Positions 33,392 to 42,705 of a stretch of DNA of 64,000 nt are shown here, one piece after another; positions within the stretch are counted from its first letter, which is position 1; the number at the start of each line of letters is the position of its first letter. A program made the translations under genes and the position numbers. The notes under the pieces are model-generated. The model searched no databases, was not told the origin of the DNA, and saw only the letters and a program-made list of their open reading frames with translations. Origin of the DNA: SIG575 sp045534165 (GTDB lineage Bacteria; Bacillota; Clostridia; Oscillospirales; Acutalibacteraceae); NCBI GenBank assembly GCA_045534165.1, contig JAZSJD010000055.1, positions 124,001-188,000 on the forward strand, written 5' to 3'.

Positions 33392-34738
33392 TTATGCTCT
33401 GTAACCGTTATATAATTCTACTATTGCATTCCATGTTTCAGGTCCTACAACACCTGTCTGCTCAAGACCATAAAGTCTTTGAACAGCCAAAACAGCTCTT
33501 CTTGTCTGTTCCCCATAAGAACCGTCAACATTGATAACAGGAACTGACCTGTTATTTTGTCCTATAACTCTTAAATAAGTTTGCACCTGTTCAACCACTT
33601 TCCCTGTTGAACCGACAGAAAGAACATAACCCGGATAAATCAACGAGCTGTAAGACTGATATTCTTTCGGTAAATTATTAAGTATACTCTGATATACGGT
33701 CTGCAGTCTGTTCCATGTATTTCTTCCGGCAATACCATCCGCAGTGAGGCCATAATATCTTTGGAATGCCTGCACCGCATTTTTAGTATTAGGACCATAC
33801 ACTCCGTCAACATCAACATCAGGCAAAGCATCATTGAAAAATGCAATAAAATTCAGATAGTATTGTAATGTTCTTACTTCCTGTCCTCTGCTGCCCTGCT
33901 GAAGAACTTTGCTGAATCGTCTCTGAGCTTCGGAATAAGTTATACCTTCAGAATACAGTTCAGACAAGCCTTTCACGCCTGAATAAATATACTTCAATTT
34001 ATACCATGTATTTTTCCCTACTATACCATCTTGTGACAAGTTAAAAATTCTTTGGAATGTTCTTACTGCCCTTTCTGTTGCTGCATCAAAAACGCCCAGA
34101 TCAACAGGAACTGTCGGTATAGCAGGATAGTTTGCTGCAATTCTGTTAAGTTCCCTTTGTATTGTTCTTACATCTTCTCCTCTGTCACCTAAACGTAACG
34201 GTCTGCCCGGATAGGACTCTATATTTGCCCTGACAGGTGCGTTTTTAACCAGATTAACATTACCGTAATAGTATTTCAAAATATCATAAGGCAGATAGCC
34301 TCTGTTTGCAAGGTCAACTGTCCCCCATTGTTTAAGACCTTTGCAGTTAACCCCTTTACCACTGCAATACTGTGTAAAATATGGTGAAATCGTTCCTGCT
34401 TTTACTACATAATCATTAAACAATTCATCAACAAGTCTTGAAATAGATGAAAAAATATCTCTTCCTTTAACAAATGCCTGATCATAACTTGTTGAATTGG
34501 TTATATCAAAATTATATCCTCTGCTTCTGTAGTGTTCCGTATAAATTCTGTTGAGAGCAAATGTAGTTATTGCATATATGTTTGCTCTTAAAGCGTTTTC
34601 AGGCCATGTAGGATATATTTCGCTTGAAGCAACATTTTTAATATAATCAGGAAAATTCACTGTAACATTTTCTGCATTTGAATCAGGTGGTCCGAGATGA
34701 ACTGTAATTGTACGCGGAATAAATGGTTCATTAATCAT
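33392..34738 (-). CDS. SleC-like spore cortex-lytic enzyme, catalytic part
   Basis: A 448-residue protein. Residues about 28-170 match the SpoIID/LytB-like lytic domain as it occurs in clostridial SleC (YIKNVASSEIYPTWPENALRA, then RIYTEHYRSRGYNFDITNSTSYDQAF); Glu40 aligns with the catalytic glutamate of SpoIID. Three peptidoglycan-binding type 1 domains follow (about 187-255, 275-350, 370-440), each with the LG..G..V..LQ pattern. There is no signal peptide, as in SleC, which acts on cortex during germination. The N-terminal domain normally fused to SleC is encoded by the gene just upstream, 12 bases away. AAGGAG 7 bases before the ATG shows a genuine start. Confidence 0.85.
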   Translation of the reverse strand: MINEPFIPRTITVHLGPPDSNAENVTVNFPDYIKNVASSEIYPTWPENALRANIYAITTFALNRIYTEHYRSRGYNFDITNSTSYDQAFVKGRDIFSSISRLVDELFNDYVVKAGTISPYFTQYCSGKGVNCKGLKQWGTVDLANRGYLPYDILKYYYGNVNLVKNAPVRANIESYPGRPLRLGDRGEDVRTIQRELNRIAANYPAIPTVPVDLGVFDAATERAVRTFQRIFNLSQDGIVGKNTWYKLKYIYSGVKGLSELYSEGITYSEAQRRFSKVLQQGSRGQEVRTLQYYLNFIAFFNDALPDVDVDGVYGPNTKNAVQAFQRYYGLTADGIAGRNTWNRLQTVYQSILNNLPKEYQSYSSLIYPGYVLSVGSTGKVVEQVQTYLRVIGQNNRSVPVINVDGSYGEQTRRAVLAVQRLYGLEQTGVVGPETWNAIVELYNGYRA

Positions 34739-34750
34739 TTCAAATTCTCC

Positions 34751-35398
34751 TTATAAATCAGTAGGTTCTTGTTCTGTATAAACTATTTCTCTGTCATCTG
34801 TGGGAGTACCTGTTCTCGGAACCATATTCACAGGCTGAATTGATGCAATACCGTCAAACACCGGTACGCTCTCATAAACTGTTGTTATAAAATACGGATG
34901 TGTCACTCTGATTGAATATGTTGAATATGGTAATATGGAGTTATCTCTTTGTGCCACGTCCTTTCGGGGTGAACTAAGCATCATATTTTCAACAATACCG
35001 CTTGTGTCTGTAAGGTCATCAAAAAATATATGACTTCCGTTTTCAAAATCTTTTGAAACGACCACTCTTGCATTTACAATAGGAAAAGCTTCTCTTCCGC
35101 TGAATGCCTGAACTTTAAGTGTTCCTTTACCTTGGTTTTTGCTTTCAAAATCATTCACATTCAAATATGTGGGTTCAATTCTTCCTGCATTATATCCATC
35201 AGGATTTGTTCCCTCAAGTTCAGTAATATCAGCTTCCCTGTTTGTATTATCTTCGGAACTGACAACCGATACAACCGGCATAGCTTCAGGTGCTTTTTTC
35301 ACAATATCCTCTTTAACATAACCACCGTTTTCATCAGCATATTTTATTAACTCTTTTTTGTATTTTTCAATCAAATTCTGCAATTCGTTATTGTTCAT
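34751..35398 (-). CDS. SleC N-terminal-like domain protein, separate gene
   Basis: A 215-residue protein. Residues 1-85 are a charged leader; residues about 86-185 form a beta-sandwich of the carboxypeptidase-regulatory (transthyretin-like) type: GTLKVQAFSGREAFPIVNARVVV, then TDTSGIVENMMLSSP and YSIRVTHPYFITTVYESVPVFDG. This is the arrangement found at the N-terminus of clostridial SleC (the pre/pro region), but here it stops before the lytic domain, which begins in the next gene. ATG at 35398 follows a GGGGGT site. It probably folds, inhibits or localises the lytic partner; this is inferred. Confidence 0.75.
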   Translation of the reverse strand: MNNNELQNLIEKYKKELIKYADENGGYVKEDIVKKAPEAMPVVSVVSSEDNTNREADITELEGTNPDGYNAGRIEPTYLNVNDFESKNQGKGTLKVQAFSGREAFPIVNARVVVSKDFENGSHIFFDDLTDTSGIVENMMLSSPRKDVAQRDNSILPYSTYSIRVTHPYFITTVYESVPVFDGIASIQPVNMVPRTGTPTDDREIVYTEQEPTDL

Positions 35399-35463
35399 TA
35401 TGTAACCCCCAATATAATCAGTTATTAACATAATATTATTTTGCAGAAGAATTTGTTACAAAA

Positions 35464-35487
35464 AAGGCGTCGTTTTCACGACGCCTT
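35464..35487 (-). terminator. intrinsic terminator of the pyrophosphatase-like gene
   Basis: A 10-bp perfect stem (AAGGCGTCGT with its complement), 4-base loop; six T residues follow on the minus strand. The stem overlaps the stop codon. Confidence 0.9.
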
Positions 35488-35860
35488 AAAAATTTTCTAT
35501 AATCTCTATTTCAGTATCATAATACTGTTCCTGAAAATGAATTGCATTTATTATTTCATCCTTTGAAAAACGCTTACCCATCGGTGCACCCACAAGCTTG
35601 TCCTCTATATCATTGTGACGATGTACAATTGCTATAATCTCACATTCAAATTCAGCAACTGGTTCACTAATACCCAAAAGATAAACATCAAGTTCTTCTC
35701 CGTCACCACCAAGAACACCCGGAATATAGCCATAATTAATCGGGTATGTCAGAGAATAATTTTCCTTTTTGTGAATGTAACCGACAGGTCTGTCAATTTT
35801 TATATAAACTTTCTTTCCCAGGTAAGATTTTACTTGTTCTTTTCTTTCTTCAAAAGTCAT
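35486..35860 (-). CDS. inorganic pyrophosphatase family protein, short form
   Basis: A 124-residue family I pyrophosphatase-like protein. NYGYIPG and DGEELDVYLLG match the core (the classical motif is DGDPLDV, so one metal aspartate is glutamate), and EDKLVGAP matches the later D-x-K site. About 50 residues shorter than the E. coli enzyme, but this short form is common in Firmicutes, so it is not regarded as truncated. AAGGAT precedes the ATG. It follows the DUF896 gene after 73 bases and ends the housekeeping operon at a strong terminator. Confidence 0.8.
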   Translation of the reverse strand: MTFEERKEQVKSYLGKKVYIKIDRPVGYIHKKENYSLTYPINYGYIPGVLGGDGEELDVYLLGISEPVAEFECEIIAIVHRHNDIEDKLVGAPMGKRFSKDEIINAIHFQEQYYDTEIEIIENF

Positions 35861-35933
35861 TTATTTCTATCCTTTTCAACGGAAAACTTATATATAACAC
35901 TTAATCTATCGTTTGAGCGATTAAGCGAACGAT

Positions 35934-36137
35934 TTATTTTTTTCTCTCAACTTTCTTTTTATTGCCTTTTTCATCAACTATATATGTGCTTTCAAGTGTA
36001 CCAACAAGGCTGGCTTTGAACGCATCAATATATTCACGTCTTAAAACTTGCCTTTCTGCTTGTTCTTCTTCTGTGAGCTCACGCTGTTTTGCAAGACGTG
36101 CAAGTTCATTGATTCTGTCTATTTTTTTCTGATCCAT
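35934..36137 (-). CDS. DUF896 (YnzC-like) small protein
   Basis: A 67-residue, charged, helical protein. The INELARLAKQRELTEEEQAERQVLRREYIDAFKASL pattern is the hallmark DUF896 helical hairpin; in B. subtilis a relative (YnzC) is linked to the SOS gene cluster, function unknown. GGGG lies 8 bases before the ATG and one base separates it from recN, which fits a link with DNA repair. Confidence 0.88.
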   Translation of the reverse strand: MDQKKIDRINELARLAKQRELTEEEQAERQVLRREYIDAFKASLVGTLESTYIVDEKGNKKKVERKK

Positions 36138-36138
36138 T

Positions 36139-37821
36139 TCAGTTACCCCTTTTATAATTTTCGGCCTGACTTAACATTTCTTCCGCTGCATTAAGCTGAC
36201 TCTGTGTTATAACAGCACCACCGTTGATGCGTGAAAGTTCATATTTACGTTCATTCTGAGCCAGTGTTTTTACATTTGTATAAGTATACCCATCTGAACT
36301 TTCTTTGCTGATGAACAAATGGTTATCGGCAAAAGAAGCAATCTGCGACAAATGAGTAACACAAATAACCTGCTTACCATTGGAAACATCATATAATTTT
36401 TTTGCTACTTTTGTTGCTGCCTGACCACTGATTCCTGTATCAATTTCGTCAAAAATCATCGTCATAATATCATCTTTTTCTGACAAAACATTTTTAATGG
36501 CAAGCATAATTCTTGAAAGCTCACCACCTGATGATATTTTAATCAATGGTTTGGGACTTTCTCCCACATTGGCTGAAATCAAAAACTCGATATCATCTTT
36601 GCCTGAAATTCCGAGGGACTTATCTTTTATATCAACAATAAACTCCACATTCGGCATATCAAGAAAACTTAATTCTTCTGCTACACGTTGAGTGAATTTT
36701 TTTGAAGCAGATATTCTTGATTTCGTCAATTTATCTGCAGAAGCAAGCATCTTTTCCCCTGCAACATTAAGTTGTTCTGTTAATGCTTCTATTTTTTCAG
36801 AAGAAGAATCAATTGTATTAAGCTTTTCTTTGCTTTCTTCAAGAAGTGCTGATAAGCCTTGCTCATCTGTGTTATATTTCTTTGAAAGACGAGTAATCAA
36901 ATCAATTCTTTCGTTAGTTTCCTCTAACAAGCGAGGGTTGAATTCAACACTATCCAGACTATTTTTTATATTCTGAGAACAATCTTCAAGAGCATACACT
37001 GCATTTTTCATTTCTGAATAAACTTCATTCATGTTATCGAACTCTGTGATTGTTTTTATTTCTTCAACAATATTTTTAATTCTTACCAATATCCCTGCTT
37101 CTTCATCTATGCCATTGAGTCCATCATAAGATAAAGACAGCACATTATTGAGCTTTTCAGCATTTGAAAGTTTGTTTCCCAAAACCAGAAGTTCATCAAG
37201 CTCACCGGGATTTATATTTGCTTTTTCTATTTCATCAATCTGAAAACGAAGTATTTCTGCATTTTTTTCGTTTTCTTCTTCACTGTTTTTTAAATTTTTA
37301 AGCTCTTTTTTTATTGCAACAAAATTTCTGTAACACGCCATATATTCAGATAAAACGTCTTCATTAGAGGCTAATTTATCAATATATGACAAGTGATTAT
37401 CTTTAAGTAACAAAGAACGATTATCATGCTGGCCATGAATATCAACAAGAGTTTTACCTAATTCTTTAAGCATTGAAACGGTAGCCTGTACCCCATTGAT
37501 TCTGCAAACATTTTTACCGTCTGCTGAAATTCTTCTCTGGATTAAAAGCGAATCATCTTCTTCGCACTCTGAACCAAGCTCTTCGATTTTAGCCTTAACA
37601 TCTTTACTTACAGATGTGAAATATGCTGTAACGGAAGCTGCATTTGTACCTGTTCTTACAAGTTCTTTTGATGTTCTTTCACCAAGAATTGCATTGATTG
37701 AGTCTATAATAATTGATTTACCTGCACCTGTTTCACCGGTCAACACATTAAGGCCGATATCAAAACTGATATCAGCACTTTCAATAACTGCAATATTTTC
37801 AATCTTAAGACTGTTAAGCAA
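36139..37821 (-). CDS. recN: DNA repair protein RecN
   Basis: A 560-residue SMC-like ATPase that gathers DNA ends during double-strand break repair. Walker A GETGAGKS (about residues 30-37), coiled-coil arms around residues 150-360, the ABC signature SSGGELSR and Walker B MIFDEIDTGISG are all intact. It begins with TTG behind a GGGTG site; no ATG fits. It is followed directly by DUF896 and preceded by argR. In many Clostridia spoIVB and spo0A come next, which is not the case here. Confidence 0.95.
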   Translation of the reverse strand: MLNSLKIENIAVIESADISFDIGLNVLTGETGAGKSIIIDSINAILGERTSKELVRTGTNAASVTAYFTSVSKDVKAKIEELGSECEEDDSLLIQRRISADGKNVCRINGVQATVSMLKELGKTLVDIHGQHDNRSLLLKDNHLSYIDKLASNEDVLSEYMACYRNFVAIKKELKNLKNSEEENEKNAEILRFQIDEIEKANINPGELDELLVLGNKLSNAEKLNNVLSLSYDGLNGIDEEAGILVRIKNIVEEIKTITEFDNMNEVYSEMKNAVYALEDCSQNIKNSLDSVEFNPRLLEETNERIDLITRLSKKYNTDEQGLSALLEESKEKLNTIDSSSEKIEALTEQLNVAGEKMLASADKLTKSRISASKKFTQRVAEELSFLDMPNVEFIVDIKDKSLGISGKDDIEFLISANVGESPKPLIKISSGGELSRIMLAIKNVLSEKDDIMTMIFDEIDTGISGQAATKVAKKLYDVSNGKQVICVTHLSQIASFADNHLFISKESSDGYTYTNVKTLAQNERKYELSRINGGAVITQSQLNAAEEMLSQAENYKRGN

Positions 37822-37833
37822 ATTAAATCACCC

Positions 37834-38286
37834 TTAATTGACAATAAGACCTTTAAATGTTTCTACAAGCTTTTCTGCATCCTCAACTGTTCTGCAGAGC
37901 ACAAAAATTGTGTCATCGCCTGCTACTGTGCCTACTATTTCCTGATATCCCATATTATCAATGGCACTGCAGGCACCTTGTGCCATTCCTGAATGGCAAT
38001 TAACACAAACTATATTCATTGCGTAATCAACACTTACAACCGCAGAAGAGAAAATAACAAAAAACTTTGAAGTCATATCATTATTTTTTTCCTGAGGCAG
38101 ACTATATCTGTATCTGCCGTTTGAATCTGCAACTTTCACAAGACGAAGCTCTTTAATATCTCTTGAAACAGTTGCCTGAGTCACATCAAAATTATGATTA
38201 CAAAGATATTCCAGCATCTCTTCCTGGGTTGAAATAGGATTTTCTTCAATAAGTTTTAAAATAAGGGAATGTCTTTTTCTTTTCAT
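37834..38286 (-). CDS. argR: arginine repressor ArgR
   Basis: A 150-residue ArgR/AhrC regulator. The N-terminal winged helix (KLIEENPISTQEEMLEYLCNHNFDVTQATVSRDIKELRLVK) binds ARG boxes; the C-terminal core has the GTVAGDDTIFVL segment that binds arginine and forms the hexamer. The usual length (about 150). The placement between nadK and recN is the standard Firmicutes arrangement and need not mean that the operon is arginine-controlled. Confidence 0.95.
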   Translation of the reverse strand: MKRKRHSLILKLIEENPISTQEEMLEYLCNHNFDVTQATVSRDIKELRLVKVADSNGRYRYSLPQEKNNDMTSKFFVIFSSAVVSVDYAMNIVCVNCHSGMAQGACSAIDNMGYQEIVGTVAGDDTIFVLCRTVEDAEKLVETFKGLIVN

Positions 38287-38301
38287 TTTTCTGTTCTCCT
38301 C

Positions 38302-39147
38302 TTAGTTACTTCTGAGTTTTGTGTTAAGCACATCAACAAAAGTATCTGACTTAATCCGGATAAAATCTGCTGTTTTTTCTGATTTTTTTATTATTACTTT
38401 ACCGTTTTCAGGCATGGGTATTCCATCGCCACCGTCAAAGAAAACGAACACATTACCAGGAGCATTTTCATCAACAATTTCAAGAATACTTTCGCTTCTG
38501 AAAATCATAGGTCGCTGAAAAAGAGAATGGGGACAAACAGGTGTTAACAAAACACTTTCGATAAGCGGATCAATTACAGGACCACCTGCTGAAAGTGAAT
38601 ATGCAGTTGAACCTGTAGGCGTTGAAACAATAACACCATCGGAATAATAGTCACTTACAGTTGCTCCGTTACAAGTAACTTTCAGTTTCACCATATTAAC
38701 ATGTTGGGCTCTGCCAACAAAAATATCATTTACGCAGTTAACTTCTTCAATTATTTCTCCATCAACAATCATCGAAGCAGTAAGCATCATACGTTTATCA
38801 ACGTTATAATCACTATTTATTAACCTATCCAGATACGCAAGTTCCTGAGGTTCAAGACCTGCCATAAAAGCAACTCTGCCTGCATTAATCCCGAGAATGG
38901 GTTTGGAAACTGCGGAAGCCTTTTTTGCACAATTAATAATTGTACCATCACCACCTATGGCAATTATAATTTTTGCATTGCGGTATAATTCATCTTCATC
39001 AAAAAAATTATTACAAACCTCAGAAAACACATCTTTATTTTCATTAAGCATTGCAATTTCAGCACCAAGACTTTTAAGCCCCAGACAAACATCTGTTGTA
39101 ACTTTCTCAGCATTTTGTCTTGAAAGATTTGGAATAATTGCAAACAT
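38302..39147 (-). CDS. nadK: NAD kinase
   Basis: A 281-residue NAD kinase, phosphorylating NAD to NADP. The GGDGTI motif (about residues 63-68), NAGRVAFMAG, the YYSDGVIVSTPTGSTAYSLSAGGP block with the catalytic aspartate and the conserved NDIFVGR region are present. GAGGTG precedes the ATG. Eleven bases after tlyA, in the usual dxs-tlyA-nadK-argR-recN order. Confidence 0.95.
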   Translation of the reverse strand: MFAIIPNLSRQNAEKVTTDVCLGLKSLGAEIAMLNENKDVFSEVCNNFFDEDELYRNAKIIIAIGGDGTIINCAKKASAVSKPILGINAGRVAFMAGLEPQELAYLDRLINSDYNVDKRMMLTASMIVDGEIIEEVNCVNDIFVGRAQHVNMVKLKVTCNGATVSDYYSDGVIVSTPTGSTAYSLSAGGPVIDPLIESVLLTPVCPHSLFQRPMIFRSESILEIVDENAPGNVFVFFDGGDGIPMPENGKVIIKKSEKTADFIRIKSDTFVDVLNTKLRSN

Positions 39148-39157
39148 AGTCTACACC

Positions 39158-39976
39158 TCACTTATCCAGATTGCTGTGTGATTCTTCCGCAAGTTCTTTT
39201 GGCGACACGGAACAGATCATCTTTCCTTCATCTGTTTTTTCAATAAGCATAAGATATTCTATATTACCTTCCGGTCCTTTTATCGGAGAATAAGTCAAGC
39301 CTGAAACAGAAAAACCATTTTCACAAGCAAATTGAGTTATATTTTCTATAACTTCAATATGTGTAGAAAGCTCACGAACAACACCTTTTTTACCGATTTT
39401 ATCTCTGCCTGCTTCAAACTGAGGTTTGATAAGGCATACTGCCTTTCCGTTCTCTTTCAGAAATTCTCTTAATACAGGCAAAATAATTTTCAAAGAAATG
39501 AAAGAAACATCAACACTGGCAAAATCAATTTCTTCGCTTACAGTTTCTTTATCAAGATATCTGAAATTTGTTCGTTCAAGATTAACTACACGCTCATCAG
39601 TTCTTAATTTCCATGCGAGTTGACCGTAACCTACATCAATAGAATAAACCTTTTTTGCTCCGCGTTGAAGCATACAATCAGTAAATCCGCCTGTGGATGC
39701 ACCGATATCCATACAAACAGCATCATCAAGTACAAAATCAAAACTATTAAGCGCTTTTTCAAGTTTATACCCGCCACGGCTTACAAAAGGCATCTTACTG
39801 CCTCTTACTTCCAATGCATCATCAGGCTTCAGAAACATCCCTGATTTCAAAGCTTTCTGCCCATTGACATAAACCTGCCCTGCCATTATAAGAGCTTTTG
39901 CTTTTTCACGGCTTTCTGCGTGTCCTTGTTCAAAAACTGCAGTATCAAGTCGCAATTTTTCAGCCAATATATTCAC
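39158..39976 (-). CDS. tlyA: TlyA family rRNA 2'-O-methyltransferase
   Basis: A 272-residue protein with an N-terminal S4 RNA-binding domain (KLRLDTAVFEQGHAESREKAKALIMAGQVYVNGQ) and an FtsJ-like methyltransferase domain (MDIGASTGGFTDCMLQRGA for SAM binding, then SVDVSFISL and the KPQFEAGR motif). TlyA proteins methylate ribose in 16S and 23S rRNA; haemolysin annotations are historical. The start overlaps dxs by 17 bases; GTG at 39976 or TTG at 39967 are both possible. Confidence 0.9.
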   Translation of the reverse strand: MNILAEKLRLDTAVFEQGHAESREKAKALIMAGQVYVNGQKALKSGMFLKPDDALEVRGSKMPFVSRGGYKLEKALNSFDFVLDDAVCMDIGASTGGFTDCMLQRGAKKVYSIDVGYGQLAWKLRTDERVVNLERTNFRYLDKETVSEEIDFASVDVSFISLKIILPVLREFLKENGKAVCLIKPQFEAGRDKIGKKGVVRELSTHIEVIENITQFACENGFSVSGLTYSPIKGPEGNIEYLMLIEKTDEGKMICSVSPKELAEESHSNLDK

Positions 39977-41825
39977 TCACCTTTTTCACAATTGAGTCTG
40001 TATCAAGACCATATTTTTTAAGTTGAGTACCAATTGATGCAGGTTTAATAAAATCATCATCTATTGCATTAATTGAATAATCACCTTTAAATCCATGTTC
40101 AAGCAACATTGCACCGAATTTTTCTGAAACTGAACCGCTGCGTGCAGATTCTTCAAAGAAGAATATTGATTTATAATCTGAAATATTCTCAAACACACTA
40201 ACATTAATCGGTTTGATTCTATTAAGCTTTATTATATCAATTTTTATACCTTTTTCCCGGAGAATCTTTTTTGCCTCGGTTGCATGTGCAAAAAGTCTGC
40301 CATAAGTTACAACAGCAATTTCGCCGCCACTGCCATAAATATCAAAATCCTTACCGCTATATACATAGTCATCAGGTAACGGCAAATCTTCACCTCTGGG
40401 ATATCTTATAGCTATTGAATTTTCACCTTCGTTTATTGCCTTGTCAATAACCGAATCCAATTCATTAAATGAAGATGGCGAATAAACTTCAATTTTGGGA
40501 ATTGTATTTAAAAATGGTACATCGAAAATTCCTTGATGCGATTCACCATCAAGACCGACAAAACCTGCTCTGTCAATTGCAAAAATAATTTTCAAATCCT
40601 GCATTGCACAGTCATGTACAATCTGGTCATAACATCTCTGAAGGAATGTAGAATAAACACAAAAGAACGGTAACATCCCGTTTTTAGCAAGACCTGATGA
40701 AAAAGTTACCGCATGCTCTTCTGCAATACCAACATCAAAAAATCTTTCAGAGTAATCTTCACTGAATTTTTCCAGACCTGTACCTAAACTCATTGCAGCA
40801 GTAACAGCACAAATCTTCTTGTTTTTTTCGGCTTCTTTGCACAGTTTTTCACCAACAAAATCAGAATATGTTTTGTTTGCAGTTACACTTTCACCGGTTT
40901 CAACATCAAATTTTGAAATTCCATGAAAAACACTTGGGGATTTTTCAGCAAAATCATAGCCTTTACCTTTAGTTGTTAAAACATGAATCATAACCGGCTC
41001 TGATTTTCTTTTGGCTATTTCAAAAGCTGAACAAAGTTGCTCAATATCATGACCATCAAAAGGACCCATATAAGCAAATCCCATTTTATCAAACATTGTC
41101 GTTCCGTAAATGGAGCTTTTTATGTAGTTTTTTATATCTCTTATAAATTTAGCCAGTGGTTTTCCAAAAAAAGGTACTGAACAAAGAGTATTATATGTTC
41201 TTGTTTTCAGCATATAATATCTGGGTTTTACTCTTATTTTTGAAATGTATGATGAAACTGCACCAACATTCTTGGAAATAGACATATTATTGTCGTTCAG
41301 AACAACAATAAGGTTGTTTCTTTCATCCATGCCGGCATTGTTAAGACCTTCATAAATAAGACCACCTGTAAATGAACCATCACCTACAACTGCAATAACT
41401 TTTCTCGAATCATCATACAGAAGGCTGTTAGAAACACCTACGCCATGTGCTGCTGAAACAGAAACGCTACTGTGACCACTTGAAAATACATCATGTTCAC
41501 TTTCAGCAGGGCGTGTAAAACCGGACAGTCCGCCTTCAGTTCTTATAGTTGAGAACTCTTTACGTCTGCCTGTCAAAATTTTATGAGTATATGCCTGATG
41601 TCCCACATCCCAGATAATCTTATCCACAGGTGAATTAAAAGTTTTGTGAAGTGCAATTGTTAATTCTACTGCTCCAAGATTAGATGCCAGATGTCCACCA
41701 TTTTTTGAAACTGTTTCAATGAGTTCTTCCCTCACCTCACCTGCAAGAATATTAAGCTGTTCAACTGACAGCTTTTTAACATCCTCAGGTGAATTCACAG
41801 TATCTAAAAATCTTTTTTCACTCAT
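39960..41825 (-). CDS. dxs: 1-deoxy-D-xylulose-5-phosphate synthase
   Basis: A 621-residue thiamine-diphosphate enzyme that joins pyruvate and glyceraldehyde 3-phosphate in the first step of the MEP isoprenoid pathway. The N-terminal domain has DVGHQAY and VVGDGSFTGG..NAG (TPP/Mg site), the middle domain GIAEEHAV with the catalytic glutamate, DRAGFVGLDG, and the C-terminal transketolase domain is complete. It is 3 bases after ispA, so both ends of prenyl precursor synthesis sit together. Confidence 0.96.
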   Translation of the reverse strand: MSEKRFLDTVNSPEDVKKLSVEQLNILAGEVREELIETVSKNGGHLASNLGAVELTIALHKTFNSPVDKIIWDVGHQAYTHKILTGRRKEFSTIRTEGGLSGFTRPAESEHDVFSSGHSSVSVSAAHGVGVSNSLLYDDSRKVIAVVGDGSFTGGLIYEGLNNAGMDERNNLIVVLNDNNMSISKNVGAVSSYISKIRVKPRYYMLKTRTYNTLCSVPFFGKPLAKFIRDIKNYIKSSIYGTTMFDKMGFAYMGPFDGHDIEQLCSAFEIAKRKSEPVMIHVLTTKGKGYDFAEKSPSVFHGISKFDVETGESVTANKTYSDFVGEKLCKEAEKNKKICAVTAAMSLGTGLEKFSEDYSERFFDVGIAEEHAVTFSSGLAKNGMLPFFCVYSTFLQRCYDQIVHDCAMQDLKIIFAIDRAGFVGLDGESHQGIFDVPFLNTIPKIEVYSPSSFNELDSVIDKAINEGENSIAIRYPRGEDLPLPDDYVYSGKDFDIYGSGGEIAVVTYGRLFAHATEAKKILREKGIKIDIIKLNRIKPINVSVFENISDYKSIFFFEESARSGSVSEKFGAMLLEHGFKGDYSINAIDDDFIKPASIGTQLKKYGLDTDSIVKKVSEYIG

Positions 41826-41828
41826 CCG

Positions 41829-42701
41829 TTAATTATCCCTTTCAAGAAGAGTAACTGCAAAATTCTTTAAAAACTCTGCATCTTCAAAGCAATTCAAAGA
41901 TTCAATTGCTTCTTTGGTAAGCTCTTCTGCATATTCTTTTGATTTTTCAAGTCCTAAAATTGAAACATATGTTGATTTTTCATTGTTTTTGTCACTGCCG
42001 ACAGGTTTTCCGAGTTTTTCAGAAGTTGAAGTAACGTCAAGTATATCATCAATAATCTGGAATGCAAGACCTATATTGGTTGTGAAAACCTGAGCCGCCT
42101 TGATTTTCTCATCATCTGCACCTGCTGCAATACATCCTAAATGAGCTGAACAGTTAATGAGTTTTCCGGTTTTCAGATTATCCATAGTTTTCAGTCTGTC
42201 AATTCCTACTGATTTACCTTCGCTCATCAGGTCAACTGTCTGTCCGCCAATCATACCCTGATAACCTGCACATGATGACAGAGTTTTTACTGCTTCAACA
42301 ATTTTTATGCTATCAAAATCTGCTTTTGTCAACGTTTCAAAAGCAAGTGTCAAAAGACCATCACCTGCAAGAAGAGCATATTCTTCACCAAATTTTTTAT
42401 GGCAGGAAGGTTTACCTCTTCTCATATCATCATCATCCATACAAGGCAAATCATCGTGAATTAAGGAGTATGTATGTATCATTTCAATTGCAGCTGCAAA
42501 CGGCAATGCCTTCTCCACATCTCCACCACAAATTCTGCAAAACTCAAGAACAAGAACAGGTCTTATTCTTTTACCGCCATTCTGAAGACTATAACGCATT
42601 GCATCTGCAACAATCTCTTCATCATAATCAGATTTATCAATGCAATTATTTATATATTTCTCAACCAAATTCAAATAAGAATCAAATGTATAGTTGCTCA
42701 T
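41829..42701 (-). CDS. ispA: polyprenyl (farnesyl/geranyl) diphosphate synthase
   Basis: A 290-residue trans-prenyltransferase, condensing isopentenyl and allylic diphosphates to C15 farnesyl diphosphate. The first aspartate-rich motif DDLPCMDDDDMRRG and the second DDILD are intact, with GGKRIRPVL at the substrate loop. Two codons upstream of the first DDxxD the residues are small/aromatic as in short-chain synthases. Next to dxs and xseB in the usual Clostridia order. Confidence 0.94.
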   Translation of the reverse strand: MSNYTFDSYLNLVEKYINNCIDKSDYDEEIVADAMRYSLQNGGKRIRPVLVLEFCRICGGDVEKALPFAAAIEMIHTYSLIHDDLPCMDDDDMRRGKPSCHKKFGEEYALLAGDGLLTLAFETLTKADFDSIKIVEAVKTLSSCAGYQGMIGGQTVDLMSEGKSVGIDRLKTMDNLKTGKLINCSAHLGCIAAGADDEKIKAAQVFTTNIGLAFQIIDDILDVTSTSEKLGKPVGSDKNNEKSTYVSILGLEKSKEYAEELTKEAIESLNCFEDAEFLKNFAVTLLERDN

Positions 42702-42705
42702 TTTT

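Noticed and set aside
33392..35398. Frameshifted or broken sleC pseudogene
   Set aside because: Both parts have intact frames, proper stops, and a good AAGGAG site before the second ATG; the break falls at a domain boundary. A true split is the simpler reading, though long-read confirmation is advised in the finding.
35486..35860. Truncated inorganic pyrophosphatase
   Set aside because: Short pyrophosphatase-family proteins of about 115-125 residues are common in Firmicutes and the frame ends at a strong terminator.
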